The notes: generated from the sequence alone by a model not told the origin. A stretch of 18,351 bases of DNA from JANLSE01 sp038214135 (GCA_038214135.1 JBBQSD010000127.1:1-18351); one strand, 5' to 3'. Shown: positions 7,156 to 14,969, counted from the stretch's first letter. Numbers and translations are program-made.

Positions 7156-10100
7156 CTACGGCACCCGATGATCGCGATAGGCCTGTGGTGTGCAGCCGAC
7201 CTGCTTACGAAACACGCGACCAAAATAGCTTGGATCATTGAAGCCAACCCGTGCGGCGATCATGCTGATGCTCTCATCGGTGCTGAGCAGTAGATCTTTC
7301 GCACGCATCACACGATAGCGATTCAGGTAATCCCAGAGCGAGATTCCCAACTCTTGATGGAAGATCTGGGTCATATAGTTCTTACTGATCCCAATGGCAT
7401 CCGCGATCTCCTGGCGCGTAAGATCGCGGGTGTGCTGCTGCTGGAGATAGGCGATCATCCGTTTGACGAGCAGGCTGGTTGATTGTGTAAGCTGCCCGCC
7501 ACCAGCCACCACCGTGCGCAGCGTGGCCGATAGCTCATCCACCGAGAGCATCTGTTTGCTCTGAAACGTAACCATGGCGTGATCAAGGCGCTTGATATCA
7601 TCGAAGCCCAACTGCCGCCCGCTGAGGATGATCACCGGCACCTGGCGCAGCCGTTCGTGCGTTCGCATATCCTCCAGCACAGCAAATCCATCAACATCTG
7701 GCATCATCAGATCAAGAATGACCAGGCTGGGGATCTCCTGCGCCAGCAGATCCAGCGCCACAGCACCGCCCGCAGCGGTGTGAACGCAACAGCCCGGCAT
7801 TGCCTGCGCCACCATGCTGGCATACAGATCACGGGTGTCGGCATCGTCATCAACGATCAGGATTGGGGCGTTATCGGTGGGTTGGTGCAGCGATCCAATC
7901 ACATCAAGTAGGGTTGCACGGTTTAAGGGCTTGTTCAGGATACCAGTGATGCCAAGCGGCCGATTGGCAAGTTCTCGATCCTCATGGCCATAGATGATCA
8001 ACGGCAGTTGGCCGATCTGTGGCGAACTACAGATCTGCTGGATCATATTCCAATCGGTCGAATCGGTATGTGCCAGATCCCAGGCCAATGCGGCTGGTTG
8101 AATGACTGACAGCACAGATTGCAGATCATCGGCTGGCTGTGCGCGATAGATTTCCAGACCCATGTGTGTGCTCAGTTGGGCAATTGCGGCGGTTGGCTCA
8201 CGATGCGCTGAGATCAGCAACAACGTTGATCGATCAGATCGATCAGATCCATCAATCGGGAGCAGCGCCGCCGATTGGCTACCAAGGTTTGGCAGCGGAA
8301 TAGAGACATGAAAGATACTGCCCTGATCGATCTGGCTTTCGAGCGTGAGCATGCCGCGATGCAGTGCCACCAGCCGCCGCGCAATCGTCAGCCCGAGTCC
8401 CACGCCGCCATGGCGGCGATCATTGCGCTTATCGGTGACGAATGGCTCGAAGATCTGTTCCTGTAGCGCTGCTGGAATGCCCACACCAGTATCGGCCACC
8501 CAGATATGCAGATGTGGCGGTGTGACATCTGCTCCCAGCGTGACCGAGCCATTCTCGGTGAATTTGCAGGCATTGCTCAACAAATTAAAGAGAATCTGTC
8601 GCAGCCGTACTGGATCGGCCTGGATCAGTGGCAGGTGTGTGGGAAGATCGAGGTGGCAGGCGACATTGTTTGAAAACGCTAGGCCAGTCACGATGCTTTG
8701 GAAGACATCCTCCAGAAAGGGGCGCGTGGTGATCGTCTCCGGAAATAGCTCAAGCTCATCGATCTCGGCCCGCGAGAGATCCAGCAGATCGTTGATCAAC
8801 CGAATTAGATGTTCGCTACTGCGATAGATATGCGTGAGATCATGTAACAGCCCTGGTGGCAGCGCCGTGTTATAGGGATTGGGGTTGGCCATTGCCGATT
8901 GGCTATAGCCAAGAATGATGTTTAGTGGGGTGCGTAGCTCGTGGCTGACATTGGCGAGCAACCGGGTTTTGAGCTGATCGGCCTTCTCGGCGACAGCCAA
9001 CGCCTTGAGCGCATCGCTATACAATTCGGCGTTCCGCATTGCAATGCCAAGCTGATCGGCCAGCACCTGCAACCCAACCAGCGATTGGTGGCTGATCTGC
9101 AATGTGCGCCGGCTATGCAGATCGAGCAGACCCAGGATCGTACCGCCAAGGCGGATGGGCACCACAACCCGTGAACGTGTTGTAGGCCAGGCCGGATCGG
9201 GTGGGAAACGATGGCTATGCTGGCTGTCTGGCACAAAGATCGCTTCATCGCGGATGAGTGCCTGGCCGAGTAGCCCGGAATCAGCCAATGGAATGTTGGT
9301 ATCGTGCAATTCATCGCTGGTCAGCATCTGTTCGGCTTCCGACCAGAGCAAGATCCGCACGGTATCATAGCCATAGTTCGTGCGGATCAGTTCGGCGATC
9401 TCGTGGTTCAAGCGCTGCCGATTCAGAATTGAACCAATCCGCCTATTGATCTCCAGGCTGGTTTCGAGCTGAATCAGCCGATCACGCTCCTGCTCACGAT
9501 TGACCCCAACCAGGCGGCTGGGTAGTTCGGCAATCGCGATCAGCTTCTGCATTGCCACTTCCGAAACATTCTTGGCCGTAACAAGCCGTGGCTGATAGCC
9601 GAAATGGCTTGGCAGTGGCTGTTGAAGGGCGGCCCGCTGGGCAAGATCGATAGCCTGCGTGCCGAATTCAGCCGCTGGTGTATCCACCGTCGCCGCCAGG
9701 CTACCATCGGCAATCGCCGAGAGCGCCAATGGATCGCCATTGATCCCAACGATCAGGGTGCGCCGGTGTACCAGGCCAAGCGCCAACCCAGCATCACGGG
9801 CGGCCAGCGCAACCGAATCGGAGAGGCCAAAGATTGCATCGAATGACTGGCCGAGTTGGATCATGGCCGCTTCGATCTGTGGGAAGGCGCGTTCATAGCG
9901 CCATGCACTGGGAATATGGTCAATTGTTAGATCCGGGTAATCGCCAAGCGCAGCACAGAAGCCAGCAATGCGGCTCCTGCCATCCTCGCCTTCGCGTGAC
10001 ATCAGCCCGCCAACCACCAGGATTCGGCCACGCCCATGCAATTGCTCGGCCAAATAGCGTGCGACAATCTGGGCGATCTCATAATACCCGGATACTGCAA

Positions 10101-10404
10101 TAAACAGTGGGTGCCGCTGCGTAGCCTCAGTCAGATGAATGATCGGGATGCCGTTATCGAGCACGCGAGATACCAGCCGATCCGGGAGGTATGTACACAC
10201 CAGCGCATTCAGTTCTTGGGCCTGTAACTCCTCCACAAAGGCGATCTCCTCCTCAACAGAAAGCGCTGAGGAGACGTTGATATCGATCGATACAAGATCA
10301 ATTGCAAGCTGTTGTGCCCGCTGCTGAACGGCTTCGCGGGTCTGCACCCAGAATGGATCGGCTGAACCAATCCGTGCGCCAATGCGTAGTGTGTGCGGCA
10401 CCAT
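7156..10404 (-). CDS. Soluble hybrid sensor: periplasmic-binding-protein-like domain, GAF, histidine kinase, two REC, AraC output
   Basis: About 1082 residues with no signal peptide or membrane segment, so all domains should be cytoplasmic. Domains, numbered from ATG 10404: a LacI/sugar-binding-type ligand domain (5-280; FGLSDSVA, VGINGDP), a linker helix, GAF (325-460), HisKA with His488 in NVSHELRTP, HATPase (595-705; N-box FNLLSNACKF, ADTGVGIP, GGVGLGLTI), a degenerate receiver (725-840; Asp776, Lys825), an intact receiver (845-970; Asp898 in ILDLMMPDVDG, Lys950), and an AraC/XylS HTH (980-1080; FNDPSYFGRVFRK). It can thus bind a ligand, phosphorylate itself and bind DNA in one chain. It probably controls the downstream transporter/GH4 genes. 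AGGAGG (10407-10412) is only two bases from ATG 10404 but five from GTG 10401, so the start may be GTG 10401. Confidence 0.93.
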   Translation of the reverse strand: MVPHTLRIGARIGSADPFWVQTREAVQQRAQQLAIDLVSIDINVSSALSVEEEIAFVEELQAQELNALVCTYLPDRLVSRVLDNGIPIIHLTEATQRHPLFIAVSGYYEIAQIVARYLAEQLHGRGRILVVGGLMSREGEDGRSRIAGFCAALGDYPDLTIDHIPSAWRYERAFPQIEAAMIQLGQSFDAIFGLSDSVALAARDAGLALGLVHRRTLIVGINGDPLALSAIADGSLAATVDTPAAEFGTQAIDLAQRAALQQPLPSHFGYQPRLVTAKNVSEVAMQKLIAIAELPSRLVGVNREQERDRLIQLETSLEINRRIGSILNRQRLNHEIAELIRTNYGYDTVRILLWSEAEQMLTSDELHDTNIPLADSGLLGQALIRDEAIFVPDSQHSHRFPPDPAWPTTRSRVVVPIRLGGTILGLLDLHSRRTLQISHQSLVGLQVLADQLGIAMRNAELYSDALKALAVAEKADQLKTRLLANVSHELRTPLNIILGYSQSAMANPNPYNTALPPGLLHDLTHIYRSSEHLIRLINDLLDLSRAEIDELELFPETITTRPFLEDVFQSIVTGLAFSNNVACHLDLPTHLPLIQADPVRLRQILFNLLSNACKFTENGSVTLGADVTPPHLHIWVADTGVGIPAALQEQIFEPFVTDKRNDRRHGGVGLGLTIARRLVALHRGMLTLESQIDQGSIFHVSIPLPNLGSQSAALLPIDGSDRSDRSTLLLISAHREPTAAIAQLSTHMGLEIYRAQPADDLQSVLSVIQPAALAWDLAHTDSTDWNMIQQICSSPQIGQLPLIIYGHEDRELANRPLGITGILNKPLNRATLLDVIGSLHQPTDNAPILIVDDDADTRDLYASMVAQAMPGCCVHTAAGGAVALDLLAQEIPSLVILDLMMPDVDGFAVLEDMRTHERLRQVPVIILSGRQLGFDDIKRLDHAMVTFQSKQMLSVDELSATLRTVVAGGGQLTQSTSLLVKRMIAYLQQQHTRDLTRQEIADAIGISKNYMTQIFHQELGISLWDYLNRYRVMRAKDLLLSTDESISMIAARVGFNDPSYFGRVFRKQVGCTPQAYRDHRVP

Positions 10405-10433
10405 TGCCTCCTGGCCCACTGCGATAAACTATT

Positions 10434-10446
10434 CCAACTATGTTGG
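10434..10446. promoter_or_regulatory. Short palindrome upstream of the hybrid sensor gene
   Basis: CCAAC-TAT-GTTGG is a perfect inverted repeat with five-base arms, about 30 bp upstream of the sensor start. A TACAAT-like hexamer on the - strand lies a little further out (about 10458-10463), so the palindrome would fall just downstream of a transcription start. It could be an autoregulatory operator. The arms are short, so chance is possible. Confidence 0.3.
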
Positions 10447-10548
10447 GATGTTGCCGTATTGTAGCACCGCTCAATCTGGTGTGTGTTTTGGAATGACATA
10501 TGACCCGGCCAACCATCCATGGTGAGCGAAGGGTGTGACGTAAACTTT

Positions 10549-10727
10549 TGCGGCGGCCTGCGCTGCGTCCATGCGTATGGGCCGACCCACGTGTCGGCCC
10601 GCGATGATGGTGTTGCACGGCTCCATGTGGGCGAACACGCGGTTCGCCCCTACGTGATGGTTGGGCATGGTGGTTCATTGCAGAAGAATCCGTCGCACCC
10701 GTGAGCGAACACAAGGTTCACCCCTAC
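10549..10727. repeat. Dispersed repeat copy A with two strong hairpins
   Basis: The first 38 bp (10549-10586) match 13906-13943 at 36 positions, and AGAATCCGTCGCACCC (10685-10700) matches AGAATACGTCGCACCC further right in the other copy. Inside copy A are a hairpin GGGCCGAC/GTCGGCCC (10579-10586, 10593-10600) and another, GGGCGAAC/GTTCGCCC (10629-10636, 10642-10649). A third, degenerate GCGAAC..GTTCAC unit ends near 10722. The 364-bp space 10420-10783 holds this repeat, the palindrome at 10434 and the promoter candidate at 10717; I see no gene. Confidence 0.8.
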
Positions 10728-10745
10728 ATTTATATATGCTATACT
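10717..10745 (+). promoter_or_regulatory. Candidate sigma-70-type promoter for the acetyltransferase gene
   Basis: TTCACC (10717-10722) and TATACT (10740-10745) are separated by 17 bp, and the gene starts at 10784. The -35 hexamer matches four of six consensus bases and lies in the last arm of the dispersed repeat, so the repeat may have donated part of the promoter. Confidence 0.5.
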
Positions 10746-10783
10746 TTTGCACATCAATCTCAACCATTGGTCTCTATTGGTCT

Positions 10784-11338
10784 ATGATGATGCATATCAC
10801 CGATCTGCAACCCAATGATACGTTGGCACTCCAGCAAGCGGCTGCTCTGCTTGTTACTGGTTTTCTTCATGCATGGCCCGATCTTGAGCAGGCACTGATC
10901 GAGGTACACAAAGCCCTTGAACCAGGCAAGATCTGTCGGGCTGCATTAGCCAGCGATGGAACTGTGCTTGGCTGGATCGGCGGTAACTCCCAATATGATG
11001 GCCACGTCTGGGAATTGCACCCGCTCGTCGTTCGGCCAGATGCCCAACGGCATGGTGTTGGAAGAGCGCTGGTTCGCGATTTTGAGGCCCAGGTTCACAA
11101 ACGAAATGGCATAACGATCTTGCTTGGCAGCGATGACGAGGACGACACGACGACGCTAAGTGGCATCAATCTGTACCCCGATATATGGCAGCATGTGGCC
11201 ACAATTCGCAATTTGCGTGAGCATCCCTACACGTTCTATCAGAAATGTGGGTTTGTGATTGTTGGCGTTGTGCCGGATGCAAATGGCCCTGGGAAGCCGG
11301 ATATTCTTATGGCCAAGCGCGTTCAGGGCGAAGTATAG
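10784..11338 (+). CDS. GNAT acetyltransferase, AAC(6')-like
   Basis: A 184-residue GNAT-fold N-acetyltransferase. The acetyl-CoA motif is VVRPDAQRHGVGRAL (82-96), preceded by the YDGHVWELHPL strand, and the C-terminal part contains FYQKCGFVIVGVVPDANG (151-168). This set of motifs is like a group annotated as aminoglycoside 6'-N-acetyltransferase in Gram-positive and Chloroflexota genomes, but the true substrate may be another amine. Three ATG codons follow each other at 10784, 10787 and 10790; the first is used although no good ribosome binding site precedes any of them. The open frame further upstream lies in repeats. The acyl-CoA ligase gene begins 44 bp after the stop, so the two may be cotranscribed. 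Confidence 0.82.
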   Translation: MMMHITDLQPNDTLALQQAAALLVTGFLHAWPDLEQALIEVHKALEPGKICRAALASDGTVLGWIGGNSQYDGHVWELHPLVVRPDAQRHGVGRALVRDFEAQVHKRNGITILLGSDDEDDTTTLSGINLYPDIWQHVATIRNLREHPYTFYQKCGFVIVGVVPDANGPGKPDILMAKRVQGEV

Positions 11339-11359
11339 ATTGCTTGGTAGATTGCTTGG
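11336..11359 (+). repeat. 12-bp tandem duplication across a stop codon
   Basis: TAGATTGCTTGG occurs twice, at 11336-11347 and 11348-11359. The first three bases are the stop codon of the acetyltransferase gene. It looks like a small slippage duplication in the spacer before the acyl-CoA ligase gene. Confidence 0.8.
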
Positions 11360-11382
11360 TTGTACGATATTTGGAGGATTTG

Positions 11383-12966
11383 ATGTACCAGTCTGAAAAA
11401 GTCTATCGTACCGATCTGAACCCGATCAGTTTTTTGCGTCGCAGCGCTGTGATCTACCCAGAAAAGATTGCTGTTGTGCATGGCGAACGGCGCTATTCCT
11501 ATCGTGCGTTTGAAGAACGTGTGGATCGGCTTGCATCGCAATTGCGTGCCAATGGCCTTGAGAAAAATGATCGGGTCGCGTTTTTGTGCCTGAATATTCC
11601 GCCACTTCTGGAAGCTCATTATGGCGTACCGGCAGCTGGCGGTATTCTGGTTGCGATCAATACCCGCCTGAATACCCACGAGATTGGTCATATTCTTGAT
11701 CACGCTGGCGCACGGTTTCTGTTTGTCGATGCCGAGCTTGAACATCTGATTGCGCCTCTTGATCTCACCGATATGCGTATTGTACGGATCACCGATACTG
11801 GCGACAGCGATGATCCATATGAGCAGTATCTTGCCAATGGCAGCCCTGTGCCGGTCGAGAGTTGGCTGGAGGATGAGGAAGAGGTGATCTCGATCAACTA
11901 TACCTCTGGCACAACCGGCCAGCCCAAGGGTGTCATGTATACCTATCGGGGTGCCTATCTCAACGCACTCGCGCAGGTTGCCGAACCGGCCCTGACGCCC
12001 AATTCGGTGTATCTATGGACACTGCCGATGTTTCATTGTAATGGCTGGTGCTTCCCATGGGGCATTGTCGCAATTGGGGCAACCAGCGTGTGCTTGCGCA
12101 AGTTTGAGCCTGCGCGGGTGTGGCACCTGTTCGATAGCGAGGGCATCACTCATTATTGTGGTGCGCCAACAGTACAGCTGGCGCTGATCAATGCGCCCCA
12201 GGCGCATCGGCTTGAACGCCCGGTAACCGTAATGGTTGCAGCGGCACCACCATCGCCAACACTCTTGGCCGCGCTGCGCGAGCGCAATCTGCATCCGATC
12301 CATGTGTATGGCCTAACCGAAACCTATGGGCCGGTCACGATCTGTGCCTGGCATCGCGAATGGGATGATCTGCCGCTCGATCAGCAGGCCCGCCTGAATG
12401 CACGCCAGGGTCAGGGCAATATTGCCTCCGATCTTGTGCGCGTCGTCGATTCCGATATGTGCGATGTTCCACACGATGGCGAGACGATGGGTGAAGTGGT
12501 GATGCGCGGAAATATTGTGATGCTGGGCTACTATAACCAGCCCGAAGCAACCGCCGAGGCCTTTCGCGGCGGATGGTTCCATTCTGGCGATCTGGGTGTG
12601 TGGCACGCCGATGGCTATATCGAGCTGCGCGACCGCAAGAAGGATATTATCATATCTGGCGGCGAAAACATTTCCACGATTGAGGTTGAGCAGACGGTTG
12701 CGAGCCACCCGGCAGTTCTTGAGTGTGCTGTCGTTGCTATTCCCGACGATACATGGGGTGAACGGCCCAAAGCGTTTGTCGCGCTCAAAATCGGCCACAC
12801 AGCGACTGAGCAGGAAATCATTGCCTTCTGTCGCGAGCAGATCGCCCACTACAAATGTCCTGTTGCGGTTGAGTTCATGGAACTGCCGAAAACATCGACG
12901 GGCAAGGTGCAGAAATTCGTTCTGCGCGAGAAGGAATGGACTGGCCGCGAGAAGCGGATTAACTGA
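11383..12966 (+). CDS. AMP-forming acyl-CoA synthetase (fatty-acid/aryl CoA ligase)
   Basis: A 527-residue ANL-superfamily enzyme that activates a carboxylic acid as acyl-AMP and transfers it to CoA. Motifs in order: YTSGTTGQPKG (173-183, the phosphate loop), YGLTETYG (309-316), FHSGDLG with Asp403 (ribose contact), RDRKKDIIISGGENI (hinge and A8), and PKTSTGKVQK with the catalytic Lys508. The overall pattern resembles medium-chain or AlkK-type ligases; chain length cannot be read from sequence by eye. GGAGG (11373-11377) with five bases of spacing fixes the start at ATG 11383, and the frame upstream overlaps the acetyltransferase. The product could be a substrate for enzymes such as the enoyl-CoA hydratase homologue encoded downstream. 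Confidence 0.92.
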   Translation: MYQSEKVYRTDLNPISFLRRSAVIYPEKIAVVHGERRYSYRAFEERVDRLASQLRANGLEKNDRVAFLCLNIPPLLEAHYGVPAAGGILVAINTRLNTHEIGHILDHAGARFLFVDAELEHLIAPLDLTDMRIVRITDTGDSDDPYEQYLANGSPVPVESWLEDEEEVISINYTSGTTGQPKGVMYTYRGAYLNALAQVAEPALTPNSVYLWTLPMFHCNGWCFPWGIVAIGATSVCLRKFEPARVWHLFDSEGITHYCGAPTVQLALINAPQAHRLERPVTVMVAAAPPSPTLLAALRERNLHPIHVYGLTETYGPVTICAWHREWDDLPLDQQARLNARQGQGNIASDLVRVVDSDMCDVPHDGETMGEVVMRGNIVMLGYYNQPEATAEAFRGGWFHSGDLGVWHADGYIELRDRKKDIIISGGENISTIEVEQTVASHPAVLECAVVAIPDDTWGERPKAFVALKIGHTATEQEIIAFCREQIAHYKCPVAVEFMELPKTSTGKVQKFVLREKEWTGREKRIN

Positions 12967-12972
12967 TAGTAT

Positions 12973-13003
12973 TCAGGAGTCAGAAGTCAGAAGCCAGAAT
13001 TGA
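12973..13003. repeat. AGGAGTC heptamer repeat, degenerate copy
   Basis: TTCAGGAGTCAGAAGTCAGAAG follows the acyl-CoA ligase stop after about seven bases, with units AGGAGTC, AGAAGTC and AGAAGCC. The left edge GTATTCAGGAGTCAG is shared with the arrays at 5842 and 14913, so these are copies of one family. The 255-bp space 12967-13221 otherwise holds the GGGTACCC element and a possible terminator. Confidence 0.75.
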
Positions 13004-13144
13004 GAACGAAGAAGTTAGCATTCAGCTATCAGCTTTTTGGTGCAGATGTCAATGCCATATCACGATAATGCCTGGCTATGTAGTGCAACTCAGCGTGCCT
13101 TATCGATCACGATAGCGACATTATAGCAATCCTACCGGATTTGT

Positions 13145-13205
13145 AAAAAAGGGGCGGGGAGATTTCTTTCGGGACACCCAGAGGGTACCCGGCCCCAAGC
13201 CCCGC
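13145..13205 (-). terminator. Possible intrinsic terminator for the methyltransferase gene
   Basis: On the - strand GCGGGG (13205-13200) can pair with CCCCGC (13159-13154), followed by CCC and a run of six T (13150-13145). The loop is about 40 bases and contains the self-complementary GGGTACCC (13183-13190). The long loop makes this tentative. Confidence 0.3.
13176..13198. repeat. Dispersed CCAGAGGGTACCC element, first copy
   Basis: CCCAGAGGGTACCCGGCCC here matches, in inverse orientation, GGGTACCCTCTGG at 15093-15105; the flanks (CGGCCCCAAG against CGACCCGCAAG) also correspond. A third, diverged copy (CCAGAGGGCACCC) is at 14970-14982. A small dispersed repeat with a palindromic GGGTACCC core. 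Confidence 0.6.
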
Positions 13206-13221
13206 TTTGCGCTACGCGCCT

Positions 13222-13353
13222 TTACAACTCAAATAGGAATGCTATATTATATGCTCGTGAGTCTGGGCCATACAGAAGTGAGGCTGTAATAATGGGATGC
13301 TGATCGAATTCCTTGACAAGCGCTTCGGCCAGGTGGTGAACATCCCAAAAATC
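13222..13353 (-). pseudogene. In-frame continuation of the methyltransferase beyond an internal TAG
   Basis: Past the TAG at 13354-13356 the same frame continues for 43 codons to a TAA at 13222-13224, reading DFWDVHHLAEALVKEFDQHP and then ITASLLYGPDSRAYNIAFLFEL. The GPDSRAYN stretch resembles the GPNSRQFNN-like motif that ends many small class I methyltransferases of this kind. With it, the protein would be about 210 residues, a normal size. The TAG is therefore probably a nonsense mutation or sequencing error; read-through is a less likely option. Confidence 0.6.
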
Positions 13354-13854
13354 CTATGCTCCGTTTGCAAGCCTGCGCGCAGTCGCACATGTGCTCACAA
13401 GCCGACCGCCATGCGCCAGTATGTGAATGAGTTGTGTGCAGACGGCAGATGGATCAGGCCAAAAATAGAATGTGTGGATGCTCAACAGTTTATCGAATTG
13501 CTGTTCTCCAAATGGCAGGTTGGCAATATTGCCGTGCACGAGGATGAGTTTGCCGTGTTCGATGGCTATTCGATAACGCCGCGCTGCTGCTCGTATGATC
13601 GTTGGTGAGAGATCCATGCCAGTAACGCCTTGCTGGTGTGCCTGTGCCAATACGAGTTCAAGCCCGCGCCCAGCACCAAACCCGATTTCGAGAACCCGAT
13701 CTGTGGGTTGAAGGTGGAGTAGGTTAACGCTCCAATCCGTCTCTGGTGCGGGCTGCCAACGCATACGTTCAGCAATAACCTGGCCGATCATACCAGATGG
13801 ATTGCGATGTTGCCGATCCATATAGGTAGACCACTTCGCACGTAATACAGTCAT
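13354..13854 (-). CDS. Class I SAM-dependent methyltransferase, probably truncated
   Basis: A 166-residue Rossmann-fold methyltransferase fragment. Motif I is VLEIGFGAGRG (54-64), the post-I acidic strand is GMDLSP (79-84), and the later FDKLLSIHTFYFWPDP (120-135) and HGGRLV (148-153) are typical of the UbiE/Methyltransf_11 group. The substrate cannot be inferred. ATG 13854 is chosen because AGAGGG precedes it with six bases of spacing; a TTG at 13881 is in frame but less likely. The reading frame ends at a TAG shortly after the GGRLV strand and seems to continue beyond it, so the last strands of the fold are missing. It is the only - strand gene in the right half of the window, divergent from the enoyl-CoA hydratase gene. 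Confidence 0.8.
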   Translation of the reverse strand: MTVLRAKWSTYMDRQHRNPSGMIGQVIAERMRWQPAPETDWSVNLLHLQPTDRVLEIGFGAGRGLELVLAQAHQQGVTGMDLSPTIIRAAARRYRIAIEHGKLILVHGNIANLPFGEQQFDKLLSIHTFYFWPDPSAVCTQLIHILAHGGRLVSTCATARRLANGA

Positions 13855-13893
13855 TGTTCGCCCTCTAATGAACTTCGACAATCAAACTCGGTC

Positions 13894-14021
13894 ATGGTTT
13901 TGGATTGCGGCAGCCTGCGCTGCGTCCACGCGTATGGGCCGACGCGCTGTTCCGCACTGGTTGGCGAACACATGCGTCCGCACCTGACCATTCCAAAAGA
14001 ATACGTCGCACCCAAAACCAT
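13894..14021. mobile_element. MITE-like element with perfect 10-bp terminal inverted repeats
   Basis: ATGGTTTTGG (13894-13903) and CCAAAACCAT (14012-14021) are exact inverted repeats that bound 128 bp with no coding capacity. The interior (13906-13943 and 13994-14013) matches copy A at 10549-10700, so it is a dispersed family. I see no clear target-site duplication. Transposase would have to come from elsewhere. It lies between the divergent methyltransferase and enoyl-CoA hydratase genes. Confidence 0.6.
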
Positions 14022-14049
14022 TAGAACTTTTGTGCGATTATACTATACT
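14021..14049 (+). promoter_or_regulatory. Candidate promoter for the enoyl-CoA hydratase homologue
   Basis: TATACT occurs twice, overlapping by one base, at 14039-14044 and 14044-14049. For the second, TTAGAA (14021-14026) is 17 bp upstream, a weak -35. The promoter begins exactly where the MITE-like element ends. The gene starts at 14109. Confidence 0.4.
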
Positions 14050-14108
14050 CTATGATCACGACAGCCAATGTCACATGGTTCAGACGATAATTGCTAAAAG
14101 AGGTACTC

Positions 14109-14903
14109 ATGACAACAAGCGAACAACAGATCTACGAACACATCCTGTTTGAGCAAGATGGCCAAATCGCCTACATCACGATGAATCGGCCCGAGAAGCG
14201 TAATGCGCTCTCAATCGCACACATGCAGGAACTAACAGCCTGTTTTAGCGCGATTGGTGCGAATCGAACGATTGCTGTTGTTATCTTGCGTGGTAATGGC
14301 CCGGTGTTTAGTGCAGGCCATGATCTGAGCGAGATGATTGGTCAATCGGAGGCGTTCTACCAGCATGAGTTTGCGGTGTGTAGCGAATTGATGGAGACAA
14401 TCCTGGCGATTCCGCAGCCGGTGATCGCCCAGGTTCAGGGTATCGCGACTGCTGCCGGATGCCAATTGGTTGCCACCTGTGATCTTGTCGTTGCTGCCGA
14501 AGAGGCGCGTTTCGCCACCCCTGGCGTGAAGATTGGGCTGTTCTGTTCAACACCAATGGTGGCATTAAGCCGCGCAATCGGGCGCAAACGGGCTATGGAG
14601 ATGCTGCTGACTGGCGAGTTTATGGGGGCGGGCGAGGCGCGCACAGCTGGATTAGTGAACCGGGTTGTGCCTGCTGCCGAACTTGCCATTGCAACGCGCA
14701 CCCTGGCCGAACAGATCGCGGCGGCAAGTCCGCTGGTGGTGGGGATTGGCAAACAGGCATTCTATCGCCAGCTCGACATGCCAATCCATGAGGCGTATAC
14801 CTATACTAGTGGTGTGATGACCGCCAATGCCGCGCTTGCCGATGCCCAGGAGGGGATGTGTGCCTTTCTGGAGAAGCGCAAGCCAAGCTGGACGAATAGT
14901 TAA
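14109..14903 (+). CDS. Enoyl-CoA hydratase/isomerase family protein, ECHDC3-like, lacking catalytic glutamates
   Basis: A 264-residue crotonase-fold protein. The CoA-binding and oxyanion-hole motifs are present: MNRPEKRNALS (25-35), FSAGHDLSEM and GIATAAGCQLVATCDLV. In true enoyl-CoA hydratases two Glu residues add water; here the first position is Gln119 (GCQL) and the second is Gly139 (TPGVKIGLFCSTP). This pattern, together with AFYRQL and the ending EGMCAFLEKRKPSW, is strikingly like animal ECHDC3 and its bacterial relatives, whose reaction is not well established. Hydratase activity is therefore unlikely; another acyl-CoA reaction is possible. ATG 14109 is preferred over TTG 14091 because AAGAGG (14098-14103) lies five bases upstream. 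Nearby acyl-CoA ligase suggests acyl-CoA metabolism. Confidence 0.9.
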   Translation: MTTSEQQIYEHILFEQDGQIAYITMNRPEKRNALSIAHMQELTACFSAIGANRTIAVVILRGNGPVFSAGHDLSEMIGQSEAFYQHEFAVCSELMETILAIPQPVIAQVQGIATAAGCQLVATCDLVVAAEEARFATPGVKIGLFCSTPMVALSRAIGRKRAMEMLLTGEFMGAGEARTAGLVNRVVPAAELAIATRTLAEQIAAASPLVVGIGKQAFYRQLDMPIHEAYTYTSGVMTANAALADAQEGMCAFLEKRKPSWTNS

Positions 14904-14910
14904 CGAGTAT

Positions 14911-14949
<39 letters not shown>

Positions 14950-14969
14950 AATATTGAGCCAAGGATTGT

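Noticed and set aside
8228..8249. GATCGATCAG tandem inside the hybrid kinase gene
   Set aside because: It encodes a short Ser-Asp-Arg linker between the kinase and first receiver domains; a small coding slippage repeat with no other sign of function.
8345..8827. 160-codon open frame on + inside the hybrid kinase gene
   Set aside because: It is antisense to the HATPase and HisKA regions, which have clear motifs; arginine- and serine-rich composition is typical of a shadow frame.
13297..13608. 103-codon open frame on + opposite the methyltransferase
   Set aside because: The opposite strand carries methyltransferase motifs and its in-frame continuation; this frame has none.
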